The notes beneath the pieces were generated by a model. That model made no database searches. It saw nothing but the letters and a program-made list of their open reading frames with translations, and was not told the origin of the DNA. DNA of 64,000 bases from Bradyrhizobium sp. WSM1417 (GTDB taxonomy: Bacteria > Pseudomonadota > Alphaproteobacteria > Rhizobiales > Xanthobacteraceae): positions 2,284,392 through 2,348,391 of the forward strand of contig NZ_KI911783.1 in assembly GCF_000515415.1 (NCBI RefSeq), read 5' to 3'. A program made the position numbers and the translations under genes. Of the stretch, positions 32,458 through 41,825 are shown piece by piece. Every line of letters begins with the position of its first letter. Position 1 is the stretch's first letter.

Positions 32458-33639
32458 ATGACTGACGACAAGGACCAGAATTCAACCAAGACCAATCTGA
32501 ACGCGCGGGTGAACTCGCCGGCAGCTTCCATTCGCCGACCTGGATCATTGCCCGTAAAATTGGAGGCACCTTGCCACACTACGATCATGAAATTCATGGA
32601 GGGGACGCGCGCCCTTGGTAAACATGAGTTGCAAGCCAGCAGCATCACGCGCTATCAGGTCACAAAGTTCTATCGCGAACGGATCACCAATAGTCGTTAC
32701 TACGAGCAACTTAAGCATATTGTGGAACCTTCAGCAAAGGAGTTTGAGAGCCCTGGCAGTTTGGACACGAGCGGCGAGCACGACAATACGGTCACCCCTG
32801 GACTACAGCACAAGTACGCGCAGACCGGGCTGTTGCTGGTAACGGACCGTTGCGCGTCATATTGTCGTTTTTGTTTCCGCAAACGCATTGTAGGCAAAAA
32901 TTCCGACGAAATCGCACCTAATTTCTCCCTGATTGCGCAGTACATCGGCACTCACCCTGAGATGACCAACGTGCTGTTATCGGGAGGCGACCCATTCGTG
33001 CTCAGCAGTGCCAAGCTCGACAGAATACTCGATCATCTGCTGCCGATCCCGCACTTGGAGACAATTCGATTCGGCACGAAAATGTTCGCTTTTGCGCCCA
33101 AGCGGTTCGAAGATCGCGCTCTAGCGGATTTGTTCCGAAGGATACATGAATCCGGTAAGACCGCAGCAATAGTTACACATTTTGATCACATCGGTGAAAT
33201 CTCGGTTGATGCCGAGTGGCGGGTTCGCTCTTTGCGCGCACTGGGCGTGCAGTTCTTCAACCAGTCCGTACTTCTCGCGAAAGTCAATGACGATGCCGAG
33301 ATCCTGGCGGCGACCTTCGCAAAATGTCACCAAATGGGTGTCCGCCCATATTACCTCTTTCAGGCTAGGCCTGTAAAAGGTGCATCGCATTTTCAAGTTC
33401 CTCTCCGTCGTGGGCTTGAAATTGCGCGCAGCGTCAATCAACGTCTCAGTGGAATTCAAAAGACATTCAAATACATCATGTCTCACTACACGGGAAAGAT
33501 CGAGATTCTCGACTTGGGAGCAGATGGTCGCCTATATATGCGGTACCACCAAAACAAGACTTCCGAAAATATAGGAAGGATCTTTTCTCGGCAGCACGTC
33601 GACGCTGCTTGCTGGTTGGACGACTTGCCCGAAGAGTGA
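32458..33639 (+). CDS. KamA-family radical SAM aminomutase
   Basis: Radical SAM, PLP-dependent enzymes that move an alpha-amino group to the beta position. The start at 32458 follows AGGAGG and gives 393 residues. The iron-sulfur motif is C132-x3-C136-x2-C139 (CASYCRFCF), with LLSGGDPFVLS following; Lys347 (HYTGKIEI) is at the place of the PLP-binding lysine. In lysine 2,3-aminomutase Asp293 holds the substrate side chain, in a CDLS segment after PYYIY; here the aligned text is PYYLFQARPVKG with Arg304. A lysine substrate is therefore doubtful; an acidic or other side chain is more likely. It lies 176 bp after the condensation-domain gene, probably in one transcript from the NifA-type promoter. 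Confidence 0.85.
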   Translation: MTDDKDQNSTKTNLNARVNSPAASIRRPGSLPVKLEAPCHTTIMKFMEGTRALGKHELQASSITRYQVTKFYRERITNSRYYEQLKHIVEPSAKEFESPGSLDTSGEHDNTVTPGLQHKYAQTGLLLVTDRCASYCRFCFRKRIVGKNSDEIAPNFSLIAQYIGTHPEMTNVLLSGGDPFVLSSAKLDRILDHLLPIPHLETIRFGTKMFAFAPKRFEDRALADLFRRIHESGKTAAIVTHFDHIGEISVDAEWRVRSLRALGVQFFNQSVLLAKVNDDAEILAATFAKCHQMGVRPYYLFQARPVKGASHFQVPLRRGLEIARSVNQRLSGIQKTFKYIMSHYTGKIEILDLGADGRLYMRYHQNKTSENIGRIFSRQHVDAACWLDDLPEE

Positions 33640-33979
33640 GATCGAACCGCACTGCAATGGCAGACCGTGTAGAAGACGGAGTTTTGCCCCTCCACCCAGC
33701 ACACGACTAGTGGTGACACTCCGCGCGCCGCTCTGTTGGAATCCTTTTTGGCTTGCGCGATGTAATAGAAGCGGCGCTTGACGTGTACGCTGTGGCTGTC
33801 TGACCCGAGTGCATGCGCTGCTCCGCCAAGTTGTGTTGCTCGTCCATTTCGCGGATATCGAATGCCGCTTGGCGCGGACCTCAGTGTTGGGAGCTCGCCG
33901 ACAGCCTCCGATTAGCGAGATCTAAGAGTAAGACCTCGACCAAGCGGTAGGTGGCGTGGACTCCCACGAGTGCCTTTCG
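33640..33979. other. No recognised gene
   Basis: Downstream of the aminomutase. No clear terminator or frame. Confidence 0.3.
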
Positions 33980-34340
33980 GCCGCAATCTAATCAAAGGCT
34001 GTTTTGGAGAGGCTATGCCTAGCTGTGATGGATCGGTTGGTATCTAGCGACGCGGCGTGGCAGCGGATGTCACCTCTGATGATGGCCCGGCGTGAGGCCT
34101 CGAGAACCGATGTTCCTCGAAGGTGTGCTGAGGATCGTGCGCACGGGCCCCCCTGGCAGGATATTCCGGAGGCTTTTAGGCATTCGAACATCGTGTTTCC
34201 GCGAAAGATGCAGCATCAAGGGTGTTCGATGGCTATATTGAGGGATCTCCGAGATTTCGAATATCTGATTGTTGTTTCCGCCATCATTGAGGCCACCAGC
34301 ATGCTGGCCAGGGTAAGACAGAATAGCAGAAGACCAGGTC
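33980..34340 (+). pseudogene. IS5-family transposase relic
   Basis: Reads WQDIPEAFRHSNIVFPR and DFEYLIVVSAIIEATSML, close to the IS5 pattern of PWRDLP and DFEYLIVDSTIIEAH. The catalytic Asp of the second motif is replaced, and both ends are gone. Confidence 0.55.
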
Positions 34341-34797
34341 GCGTATTCGTAGATCTGGCGGTCGTGAGGAGGCGCCCGGCGCAGTCGACTTGTGGATGAC
34401 CGCTGCAGCGCCCGCATTCATTGAGGTTGGCGCGCGGCCAGAGCTGTAACTCCCAATCGTCTACACTTTGCTGCATTTTCGTGAACGCGCGCATGAAGGA
34501 GCCGGCATGCTCGGTCAGCCGGACGCAGAAGATTGAATCACAATCGGGTAAGGGATGATGGATTAATATTCGCGAGCATCGGCTGTGAGCTCGGGTATCT
34601 AGTGCGTCATCGTCAACAGTTGAAGCTCGGCCAATAAGGTGGCGACCGTCTCACATGAGCCTATGTGCAGTGCCGACCGTGTCCGGTTGACTCCGGCGAA
34701 GTCGGAAGTCTGACAAGTCGCTTGGTGAGTCTAAGAGCAAGCCGCCAGAAACGTGTCCTCTCTCTCTTCAGACAAGTTGCGCAAGCAATTCCGAGAG
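34341..34797. other. Upstream region of the BKACE gene
   Basis: No gene recognised. AGT-N10-ACA at 34700-34715 is one base off a NifA site and lies about 85-100 bp before the -24 element. Confidence 0.3.
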
Positions 34798-34813
34798 CGG
34801 CACGCCGATTGCT
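34798..34813 (+). promoter_or_regulatory. Sigma-54-like (-24/-12) promoter
   Basis: CGGCACGCCGATTGCT differs from the consensus only in its first base; GG and GC are ten apart. The 15 bases from GGCAC on are identical to the promoter at 30990. The BKACE start is about 195 bp downstream. Confidence 0.6.
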
Positions 34814-35008
34814 ACGATGAAAACACTGAAGCGAATGCGTTCGCAGAAAGGGTGTCGCAGGAGTCCTGCGAGAGCGGCTCGATGAATTGTAGCCATGCGG
34901 GGTCGCGCTCCCGGCATCAAAATGAGTGAACATGATGAGACCAAAGCTATTGCCGACCTGGTCCGGCTTCGGACCGATCGAGCTTTCGGTAGAAAGGAAA
35001 GTAGTAGG

Positions 35009-35902
35009 ATGATTTCTGAGGTATTCATTACGTGTGCCGTTACAGGTAGTGCAGGCACCATACGTAGTCCGCTGGTGCCAATAACTCCTGAGGAGATAGC
35101 CAGTTCTGCTATCAAGGCGGCGCGCGCTGGGGCAGCTATGGTGCACATTCACGTGCGCGATCCGGAAACCAAGCGGGGGTCGCGCGATATAGCACTGTAT
35201 CGTGAAGTCGTCGAGCGCATCCGTAACTCCGAGGTTAATCCGCTTATCAATCTAACTTCAGGGATGGGCGGCGACCTCGTGCTTGGTGGGCCAAATGCTC
35301 CCCTTCCCCCGAATCCTGCGGGAACGGATATGGCGGGCGCGCTCGAGCGACTCGTGCACGTCGAGGAGCTGCATCCCGAAATTTGTACGCTGGACTGCGG
35401 AACAATGAACTGGGGCACCGATAGCAATTACGTCTTTGTCAACAGCGCGGCGACGCTGCGCGCGATGGCTACGCGCTTGAAAGAGCTTGGTGTTCGCCCC
35501 GAGCTCGAGGTCTTTGATGCTGGCCAGCTGGTCATGGTGAACGATCTGATCGGGCAGGGGCTTATCGACGAACCGCCGCTAATCCAGTTGTGCATGGGGA
35601 TTCGCTACGGCGCGCCCGACGATCTGACTACGCTGATGGCGCTCGTGCATCGGCTGCCAGCTCGCGCCATCTTCTCAGCGTTCTCCATCGGGCGGATGCA
35701 GCTTCCGTACGTGGCGCTGGCACCATTGGTGGGCGCGAACGTGCGTGTAGGGCTGGAGGATAATGTGTACCTTTCCCGCGGGCGTTTGGCGACGAACGCT
35801 GATCTTGTGCAGAGAGCTGTCGAGATACTCGAGCGAATCGATGTCCGAGTGATGAGCCCAGACGAGGTGCGAACGAAGCTCGCGCTTTCAGTTCGTGCGT
35901 GA
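35009..35902 (+). CDS. BKACE (DUF849) beta-keto acid cleavage enzyme
   Basis: Zn-dependent enzymes that react a beta-keto acid with acetyl-CoA to give acetoacetate and a new CoA ester (or the reverse split). The ATG at 35009 with AAAGGA upstream gives 297 residues, normal for the family; an in-frame extension to 34895 lacks similarity. Zn ligands are visible as His46 and His48 (VHIHVRDP) and probably Glu250 (GLEDNVYLSRG); INLTSGMGG and LDCGTMNW are family segments. The next gene, 14 bp on, is a broken carnitine dehydrogenase, so the likely substrate was 3-dehydrocarnitine or a relative. The Kce-type reaction of lysine fermentation is less likely, since the other genes of that route are missing. 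Confidence 0.85.
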   Translation: MISEVFITCAVTGSAGTIRSPLVPITPEEIASSAIKAARAGAAMVHIHVRDPETKRGSRDIALYREVVERIRNSEVNPLINLTSGMGGDLVLGGPNAPLPPNPAGTDMAGALERLVHVEELHPEICTLDCGTMNWGTDSNYVFVNSAATLRAMATRLKELGVRPELEVFDAGQLVMVNDLIGQGLIDEPPLIQLCMGIRYGAPDDLTTLMALVHRLPARAIFSAFSIGRMQLPYVALAPLVGANVRVGLEDNVYLSRGRLATNADLVQRAVEILERIDVRVMSPDEVRTKLALSVRA

Positions 35903-35915
35903 GAGGTCCAGAACC

Positions 35916-36962
35916 ATGTCTGTGAAGCTACCGCGCACTGTCGGACTACTTGGGGTGGAGTGATCGGTGGCGGCTGGGCCGCGCGATTCCTCCTGAATGG
36001 GGTGGATGTGCGACTGTATGGCCCGTCGGCTATTGCGGTCCAGCGAGTGCAGAAGACGTTGTGTGGCGCGCGGCGGGCATATCGCCAGCTGACGCAAGTC
36101 ACCCTACCGGCGGAGGGAGCGCTCATAGTTGTGCACTCGGTGGCGGACGCTGTGCACGGCGTTGACCTTGTGCAAGAATCGGCACCCGAGCGGCTCGATC
36201 TAAAGCGCGAACTGCTTGCGACCGCCAGCAGGGCGGCTGCATCTGAGATCCTGATCTGCTCCTCGACATCCTCAATTCGGCCCTTGTTGCTCCAGGACGG
36301 CGCGGTCATCCCGAGCGCCTCTTGGTGGCGCATCCGTTCAACCCCGTATATCTGCTGCCGCTTGTTGAGCTATGTGCCGGACGGCATACGGCACCCGAGG
36401 CTCTAGTGCGAGCGGCTGAGATCTATCGAGTAGTCGGAATGCATCCGCTTGTGGTACGCAATGAGGTCGACGGCTTCATTGCGAACCGGCTGCAGGAGGC
36501 GCTGTGGCGCGACGCGCTATGGCTGGTGCACGACGATCTGGCTACCGTGCAGGAGGTCGATGATGCGGTCTGCTATTCCTTTGGGCTCCGCCGACCGATC
36601 ATGGGTCCTCTTCTGACCTACCGCATGGCCTGTGGCGGGACAGGCATGCGCGAAGCCATGGAGCGACTTGGACCATACCCGAAGTGGCCACTGTCAAAGC
36701 TCACCGAGTGCCCGAGCTGACCGACGCCTTCCTGAACAAACTCGCCGGACAGGCGGACGCGCAGGCGAAGACTAGCCAGTTTACTGAGCAGGCCCGCGAC
36801 GACTGCCTCGTTGCGTTGCTGCAGGGACTACGATCACAGCGTCACGGCGCAGGCGAAACGGTCGCGAGCTGGGAGCAGCGGCTGCGCGACAACGCTCTGC
36901 AGCTCGCGGCAGGCGACTCAAACCCGCTTCTGTCTCCCACACTGCAGATGCCGTCCGATTGA
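35916..36962 (+). pseudogene. Carnitine-dehydrogenase-like protein, three frameshifts
   Basis: The start at 35916 (MSVKLPRTVGLLG) breaks at once, where one G is missing in the GGGVIGGGW loop. The second frame (35960 on) covers most of the Rossmann domain, a third starts near 36300 with VAHPFNPVYLLPLVELC and VDGFIANRLQEALW, and a fourth near 36710 holds the C-terminus (DDCLVALLQGLRSQ). It is a paralogue of the intact 12899-13915 protein. The BKACE gene upstream is intact, so the route may now depend on the other copy. Confidence 0.88.
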
Positions 36963-37784
36963 TTGAACTCTAACGTCTCTCAACACCGACATATCTACAT
37001 ATTGATACGTCTTGATTGCATCAGCAGCATCCTATCATCTCAAGCAGTGGCAGTTAGATTGAGATGTACCAGCACAAAGTCCGTGAGCTGTACGCCAAGC
37101 TCGCCTTCAGGCACTCACGGTGACCTGTCGTGTAGACGGGTGCTGTCCATCTGTTCCAAATTCCAGTGGGAGGTCAGACGAGAGACGGGTGGCCACGGGC
37201 GAGCAGAAGCTGCTTCACGCCAGCTCGCCGCGCGGACGCGGCGAATTTGGGGAGGCGACTTGCGAGCGCTTGCTGGAGCTTGCACGCCTACACTCGGAGC
37301 TGCCCCTCCGGAACACGACGCAAATATTGGTCTTGCGCAATGGGCGTGCTCGACGCCTCGTCCGATATCGCCCTGAGAAATCTGGTCAGAGGACCCAGAT
37401 GGACTAAAGCTCCAGGTCTATGTGGCTGCGATGATGGAACTGTTCTCACTTCAGCGGGCCATGATATGCTGAATGGCGCAGCTCGTGATGGACGCTTTTC
37501 ATTGCCATTGCGTAAGGCGCGCCAGAGCCTCGTTTGTGCACCGCCCGAGTGGGCAGGGTCAGTACACGTCGAGCACTTCAGCGCCCAGGGCATCTTTTTA
37601 CGATTGATGTTGTGACGCTCGAATACCCAGCGGAGCGCGCCATAAAAGGAACAGGCTTGTTTGCTTCAGCTGGCTGGCGTCTCGCCCGGTCGCGGCTTTA
37701 TCTGTTCCTGAACTAGACGACAATCATCCGATCGATCGGATCGTGTTGCACGCGGCCTGCCGGTTGCCGTGAAGCCTGCAGCCT
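36963..37784. other. No recognised gene
   Basis: Several overlapping short frames, none with family features. Probably decayed sequence. Confidence 0.3.
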
Positions 37785-37985
37785 GACCTGCGCTTCACGA
37801 TCCACACGCTGCGCCACAGCTTCGCGACGCATCTTCTCGAGAACGGAACCGCCATCCGGATCAGCCAGGTCTTGCTAAGGCACAATAATTGTCGTCGACA
37901 GCTCGATACGCGCGGGCGCCGTCGATTCGATCCGCACGGCGCAGAGCCGGCTCGATCGCCTGTCGATGCAGGTGACTCCACCTGG
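37785..37985 (+). pseudogene. Tyrosine recombinase C-terminal fragment
   Basis: Reads [19 protein letters not shown] and [22 protein letters not shown] is the box II His-x-x-Arg of phage-integrase-type recombinases. A shift follows and the tyrosine is not clear. Likely a leftover of an integrase or IS91-type helper. Confidence 0.65.
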
Positions 37986-38095
37986 GACATAGATGGTTCC
38001 GCTCCGTAACGTTTGGCTCGCTTCCATCCTCCAAGTGCCGCATCGACCGAGAGCGGTCCAGCACCTAGATTGAGTGCCCAGCGCTGGACGTCATG

Positions 38096-39364
38096 TCACC
38101 TCAAGGGGTAAGGTTTTCCCGTCGTCGCGGCGACGGTATCCAAGATACAATCGCATAGTTGCTCTATATTCCCAAGCTCGTGCTCTGCTGTAATGCGTAC
38201 CCGGATGCTCGCTGTTCCTGGTGCGGTCTTTGTAGGGAATGTGGCTTGCGTATGAAACCCGCGATTCAGAAGAGTTCTTGCAATTGCAATCCCATTGGTT
38301 TCCGATCCGGCGAAGATCATTCTGATCGGAAGTAAGCTGCCGTGCTCGGCGGTTGCGATACGATGGTCAAAAAGCTTGATTCTTTCCGCTACCCGCCTCT
38401 GTCGTTCGCCAAGCTCTGCCGAGCGGTGAATCTTGCAGGATCCGAGCGCTGCGCCAACTGCGGCCAGATTCAGTGGCGTCGAAAGCGCATACGGAACGCA
38501 GTGCTGCCGAAACAGCGCCTCTTGTCGCGTTGTTCCGAGCATCAACAGCCCGCCCGACGCGCCGAAGCCCTTGGCCAGTGAGCCTGCTATGATGGTTCTC
38601 TCACCGAGGACTCGTGAAAAGCGAGAGCGAGCAAATCCTTCGCCATGATGTCCGACGATTGATATGCTGTGAGCATCGTCGATATAGAGAAAGAGCCCGT
38701 AACGTTCCTGGAGCTGACGTAGTCTCTCAAGTGGCGAAGAGCCTGCCATCGAGCAGAGGTCGTTGCACACGTAGGCGACCACCGCATTCTCGCGGCACAA
38801 CCGTTCAAGCGCGCAAATATCGTTGTGTGGGATCGTTTCCACCCTCGTCACATCAGCGACAACGGGCTTGTGATAGCTGAGCGAAATATGTGCAGAGCTA
38901 TCAAAGACAAGCACGGGCTTTGTTCCGCCCGTTAACCGACCCGAAGCAAGAATAGGCATCGCCCCAAGATTGGCGAGCATGCCACTCGAGAAAACGAGTA
39001 CGCGCGCGGAGAACAGTTCGGAGAGATCTTCTTCAAGTTGTCGCAGAAGATTGAGAGTGAGGCGCGCTCGAGCAGACGATAAATGCAGCGATTGCTGCGC
39101 TTCGATCGCTTCAGCGATAACTACCGGATGATTGTCCAACCCCAAGTAGGAGCATCCCACAAAATCCAGCACTTGCGGACAACTTTTATGCGGACCGTTC
39201 ACCGAAGCAATGGTTCTTGCGGTGCTGCAATCTTCGCTGGCCGTCATGAAATCAGCTAAGTATGACGCATCGAAGGACGGCTTGCTCTGTCCAATTACGT
39301 AGGCGTTGTTCCGAACGTCTGTGACAGGACGGCTACGGTCGGAGTGAACTGTCGGCCATTGCAT
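38096..39364 (-). CDS. Alpha-oxoamine synthase family PLP enzyme
   Basis: These enzymes condense an amino acid with an acyl-CoA and release CO2 (as BioF, Kbl, HemA and serine palmitoyltransferase do). The start at 39364 follows GGAG at six bases and gives 422 residues; 39376 and 39451 are other in-frame starts. Motifs: DFVGCSYLGLDNHP, LFIDDAHS-like LYIDDAHSIS (PLP-ring Asp and His) and AGSLAKGFGASGG with the PLP lysine, Lys265. The long N-terminus (about 65 residues before the fold) is unusual for BioF. No acyl-carrier or CoA-ligase gene is adjacent, so the product is unknown. An exact TGT-N10-ACA lies upstream at 39575-39590, but no -24/-12 sequence was found with it. Confidence 0.85.
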   Translation of the reverse strand: MQWPTVHSDRSRPVTDVRNNAYVIGQSKPSFDASYLADFMTASEDCSTARTIASVNGPHKSCPQVLDFVGCSYLGLDNHPVVIAEAIEAQQSLHLSSARARLTLNLLRQLEEDLSELFSARVLVFSSGMLANLGAMPILASGRLTGGTKPVLVFDSSAHISLSYHKPVVADVTRVETIPHNDICALERLCRENAVVAYVCNDLCSMAGSSPLERLRQLQERYGLFLYIDDAHSISIVGHHGEGFARSRFSRVLGERTIIAGSLAKGFGASGGLLMLGTTRQEALFRQHCVPYALSTPLNLAAVGAALGSCKIHRSAELGERQRRVAERIKLFDHRIATAEHGSLLPIRMIFAGSETNGIAIARTLLNRGFHTQATFPTKTAPGTASIRVRITAEHELGNIEQLCDCILDTVAATTGKPYPLR

Positions 39365-39376
39365 GTCATTCTCCAT

Positions 39377-39679
39377 TGTGATTTGGTGAGACAGTGCGGT
39401 CAACGGCTGAGCCGAATACGTAAAATTGTGCAGGCAGCTCCATCGCTCCACTAGTCCAACTGAAGTAAAGCATTGCTCGCACTGCTTGTGCAGCTACTAG
39501 AATAAACAGTCGTCTGGAGCGGATCGGGGACATTCTTGTGTCAGCGCTTTCGCCTACAGCCGCGAAGTAGATGGTGTTGCACTCATGACAAGCGCGGCAG
39601 CGGCGTATGAGCTCTGTGTCGCTTGGTCGTGCTCGCATCGAGATATAGAGCGGAGCGACGCCCGATCTGGAATGGCGGA
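39377..39679. other. Upstream region of the oxoamine synthase
   Basis: No gene recognised. TGTTGCACTCATGACA (39575-39590) has the form of a NifA site, but such a site is expected by chance about once in 4 kb. Confidence 0.3.
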
Positions 39680-39990
39680 GGTCGGCAGATCCGCCGCCCC
39701 GCCGTGATGGCCCGAATGGATTTGTGCATTGCGGCTGATGTACCGTCGCTGATCGTTTGCAAGCGCTTCATCCGCAGGACCCAAGCGCGCGCAATGCCTG
39801 AAGCAACCGCGGAAGGGTATTCCGGCGAGTTCGCCCAGCAGCGCCACCATGAGGCCATATGATAGGGCGGAAAGCCGCGCTCCTCATCGTGACATCTATG
39901 ATCCGCCACAGGTCCAACCCGGCGCGAACCTGCCGCGAACAAAGTGGGACACGTGCCCCGAAGGCACCGAATCTCGGATGACGGGCGGTA
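39680..39990 (-). pseudogene. Possible IS1182-family transposase relic
   Basis: The minus strand reads YGLMVALLGELAGIPFRG and ADEALANDQRRYIS in one frame, weakly like the N-terminal part of IS1182 transposases. Too degraded for certainty. Confidence 0.3.
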
Positions 39991-40750
<760 letters not shown>

Positions 40751-40751
40751 C

Positions 40752-40886
40752 AACGATCTATGAAACCGAACATCCGGTTGTGCGTGTCCATCCCGACCGA
40801 CACTGGCGAGCGGACGCTCGTACTCGGTGATCGGGCGTAGCGTTTTGTTGGGATTCCGAAATATGACGGCCAGAAGCTGTTCGATT
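40752..40886 (+). pseudogene. Second TauD-type dioxygenase, 5' remnant
   Basis: Reads IYETEHPVVRVHP and then, with shifts, the GDR..FVGIPKYD segment found at residues 190-235 of the intact 25086 protein. The N-terminal two thirds are gone. It stops at GTTCGATT, the left target repeat of IS66, and resumes at 43468. Confidence 0.8.
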
Positions 40887-40937
40887 GTAAGCGCTAATTT
40901 CTCCGCACCTTTTGCTTTTGAGTGCCCTGATGCATGA

Positions 40938-40963
40938 GGTGTCCACCAAAATAGGTGGACACC
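40938..40963 (+). promoter_or_regulatory. Perfect hairpin just before IS66 tnpA
   Basis: GGTGTCCACC and GGTGGACACC form a 10-bp stem with a 6-base loop, ending 5 bases before the tnpA ATG at 40969. It would bury the GGTGG ribosome site in any longer transcript, as known for IS10 and IS50 transposase mRNAs. Confidence 0.55.
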
Positions 40964-40968
40964 TTGTG

Positions 40969-41427
40969 ATGAGCGACGATGATCAGAAACTGCGGGTCAG
41001 GCTTGTCGGCCGGAACGGTCGCCGGCGTTACGAGGCGGCATCGAAAGAGCGTCTTGTCACGGCCTGCCTCGAGCCTGGGGTTTCGGTATCGAGGCTTGCA
41101 CTCGAACATGGGGTCAACGCGAACCTCCTTCGGAAGTGGATCAAGAAGCACAGCGCGACCAGGTCGCTGCCGCCGTCCTCACGCCCGGCGTTCATCCCGG
41201 TTCAGCTTGAGGGGAAGGCCGAGCGGGACCTGTCGCGAAAAGACAGCGTGGCGACGGTTGATTTGCCGGCTTGCGATGAAGTGCGTGGTTCGAAACCCAA
41301 AGGGACTCCAGCTTTTTGTTCTCCGGCCAAAGTGAGCGTGTCGCTGCCGAACGGCGTGAAGCTCGCGCTGGAATGCGGCGATGTGGATGCATTAACGGCG
41401 ATTATCGGAGCGCTGGGCGATGTTTAG
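40969..41427 (+). CDS. tnpA: IS66 TnpA
   Basis: A helix-turn-helix protein (VSVSRLALEHGVNANLLRKWI) needed for IS66 movement. The ATG at 40969 (MSDDDQKLRV) is preferred over the earlier in-frame TTG at 40912. It overlaps tnpB by eight bases. Confidence 0.9.
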   Translation: MSDDDQKLRVRLVGRNGRRRYEAASKERLVTACLEPGVSVSRLALEHGVNANLLRKWIKKHSATRSLPPSSRPAFIPVQLEGKAERDLSRKDSVATVDLPACDEVRGSKPKGTPAFCSPAKVSVSLPNGVKLALECGDVDALTAIIGALGDV

Positions 41428-41773
41428 ACTGGGCGGTGACCTGCAGGTCTATCTGCACCGTGAGCCGATCGACTTCCGGGCTGGCATCAACAGCCTTGCG
41501 GTCCTGGTCCAGGAGACGATGGCGCTCGATCCATTCACTCCGGCGGTTTTTGCGTTCTGCAATCGCCGTTGCGACCGGATGAAGCTTCTGTTCTTCGATC
41601 GGTCCGGCTTTGTACTGGTCCTGAAGCGGCTGACCGAGGACAGGTTCCGATGGCCGCGCCGCCAGGAGGCGATCGTCACGCTGACGACGGAGCAATTGCA
41701 CTGGATCCTTGACGGCATCGATATCGATGCGATGGTCCGCCATCCGGTGCGGCAATATCAGGTTGCCGGCTGA
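41420..41773 (+). CDS. tnpB: IS66 TnpB (Orf2-type)
   Basis: A 117-residue protein with the typical YLHREPIDFRAGINSLAVLV and FVLVLKRLTEDRFRWPR segments. It is required for IS66 transposition; its biochemical role is not known. It lies between tnpA and tnpC. Confidence 0.93.
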   Translation: MFRLGGDLQVYLHREPIDFRAGINSLAVLVQETMALDPFTPAVFAFCNRRCDRMKLLFFDRSGFVLVLKRLTEDRFRWPRRQEAIVTLTTEQLHWILDGIDIDAMVRHPVRQYQVAG

Positions 41774-41825
41774 GCTCTCGAGTTGAGCGGTTGACGCGTC
41801 GGTACGGTTCAGATTCAAGAATCCG

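Noticed and set aside
32458..35902. Lysine fermentation pathway (KamA plus BKACE as Kce)
   Set aside because: kamDE and kdd are missing, KamA has Arg at a lysine-binding position, and the BKACE is paired with a carnitine-type dehydrogenase.
39575..39590. NifA site upstream of the oxoamine synthase
   Set aside because: Exact TGT-N10-ACA, but no -24/-12 element was found between it and the gene; one such site is expected every 4 kb by chance.
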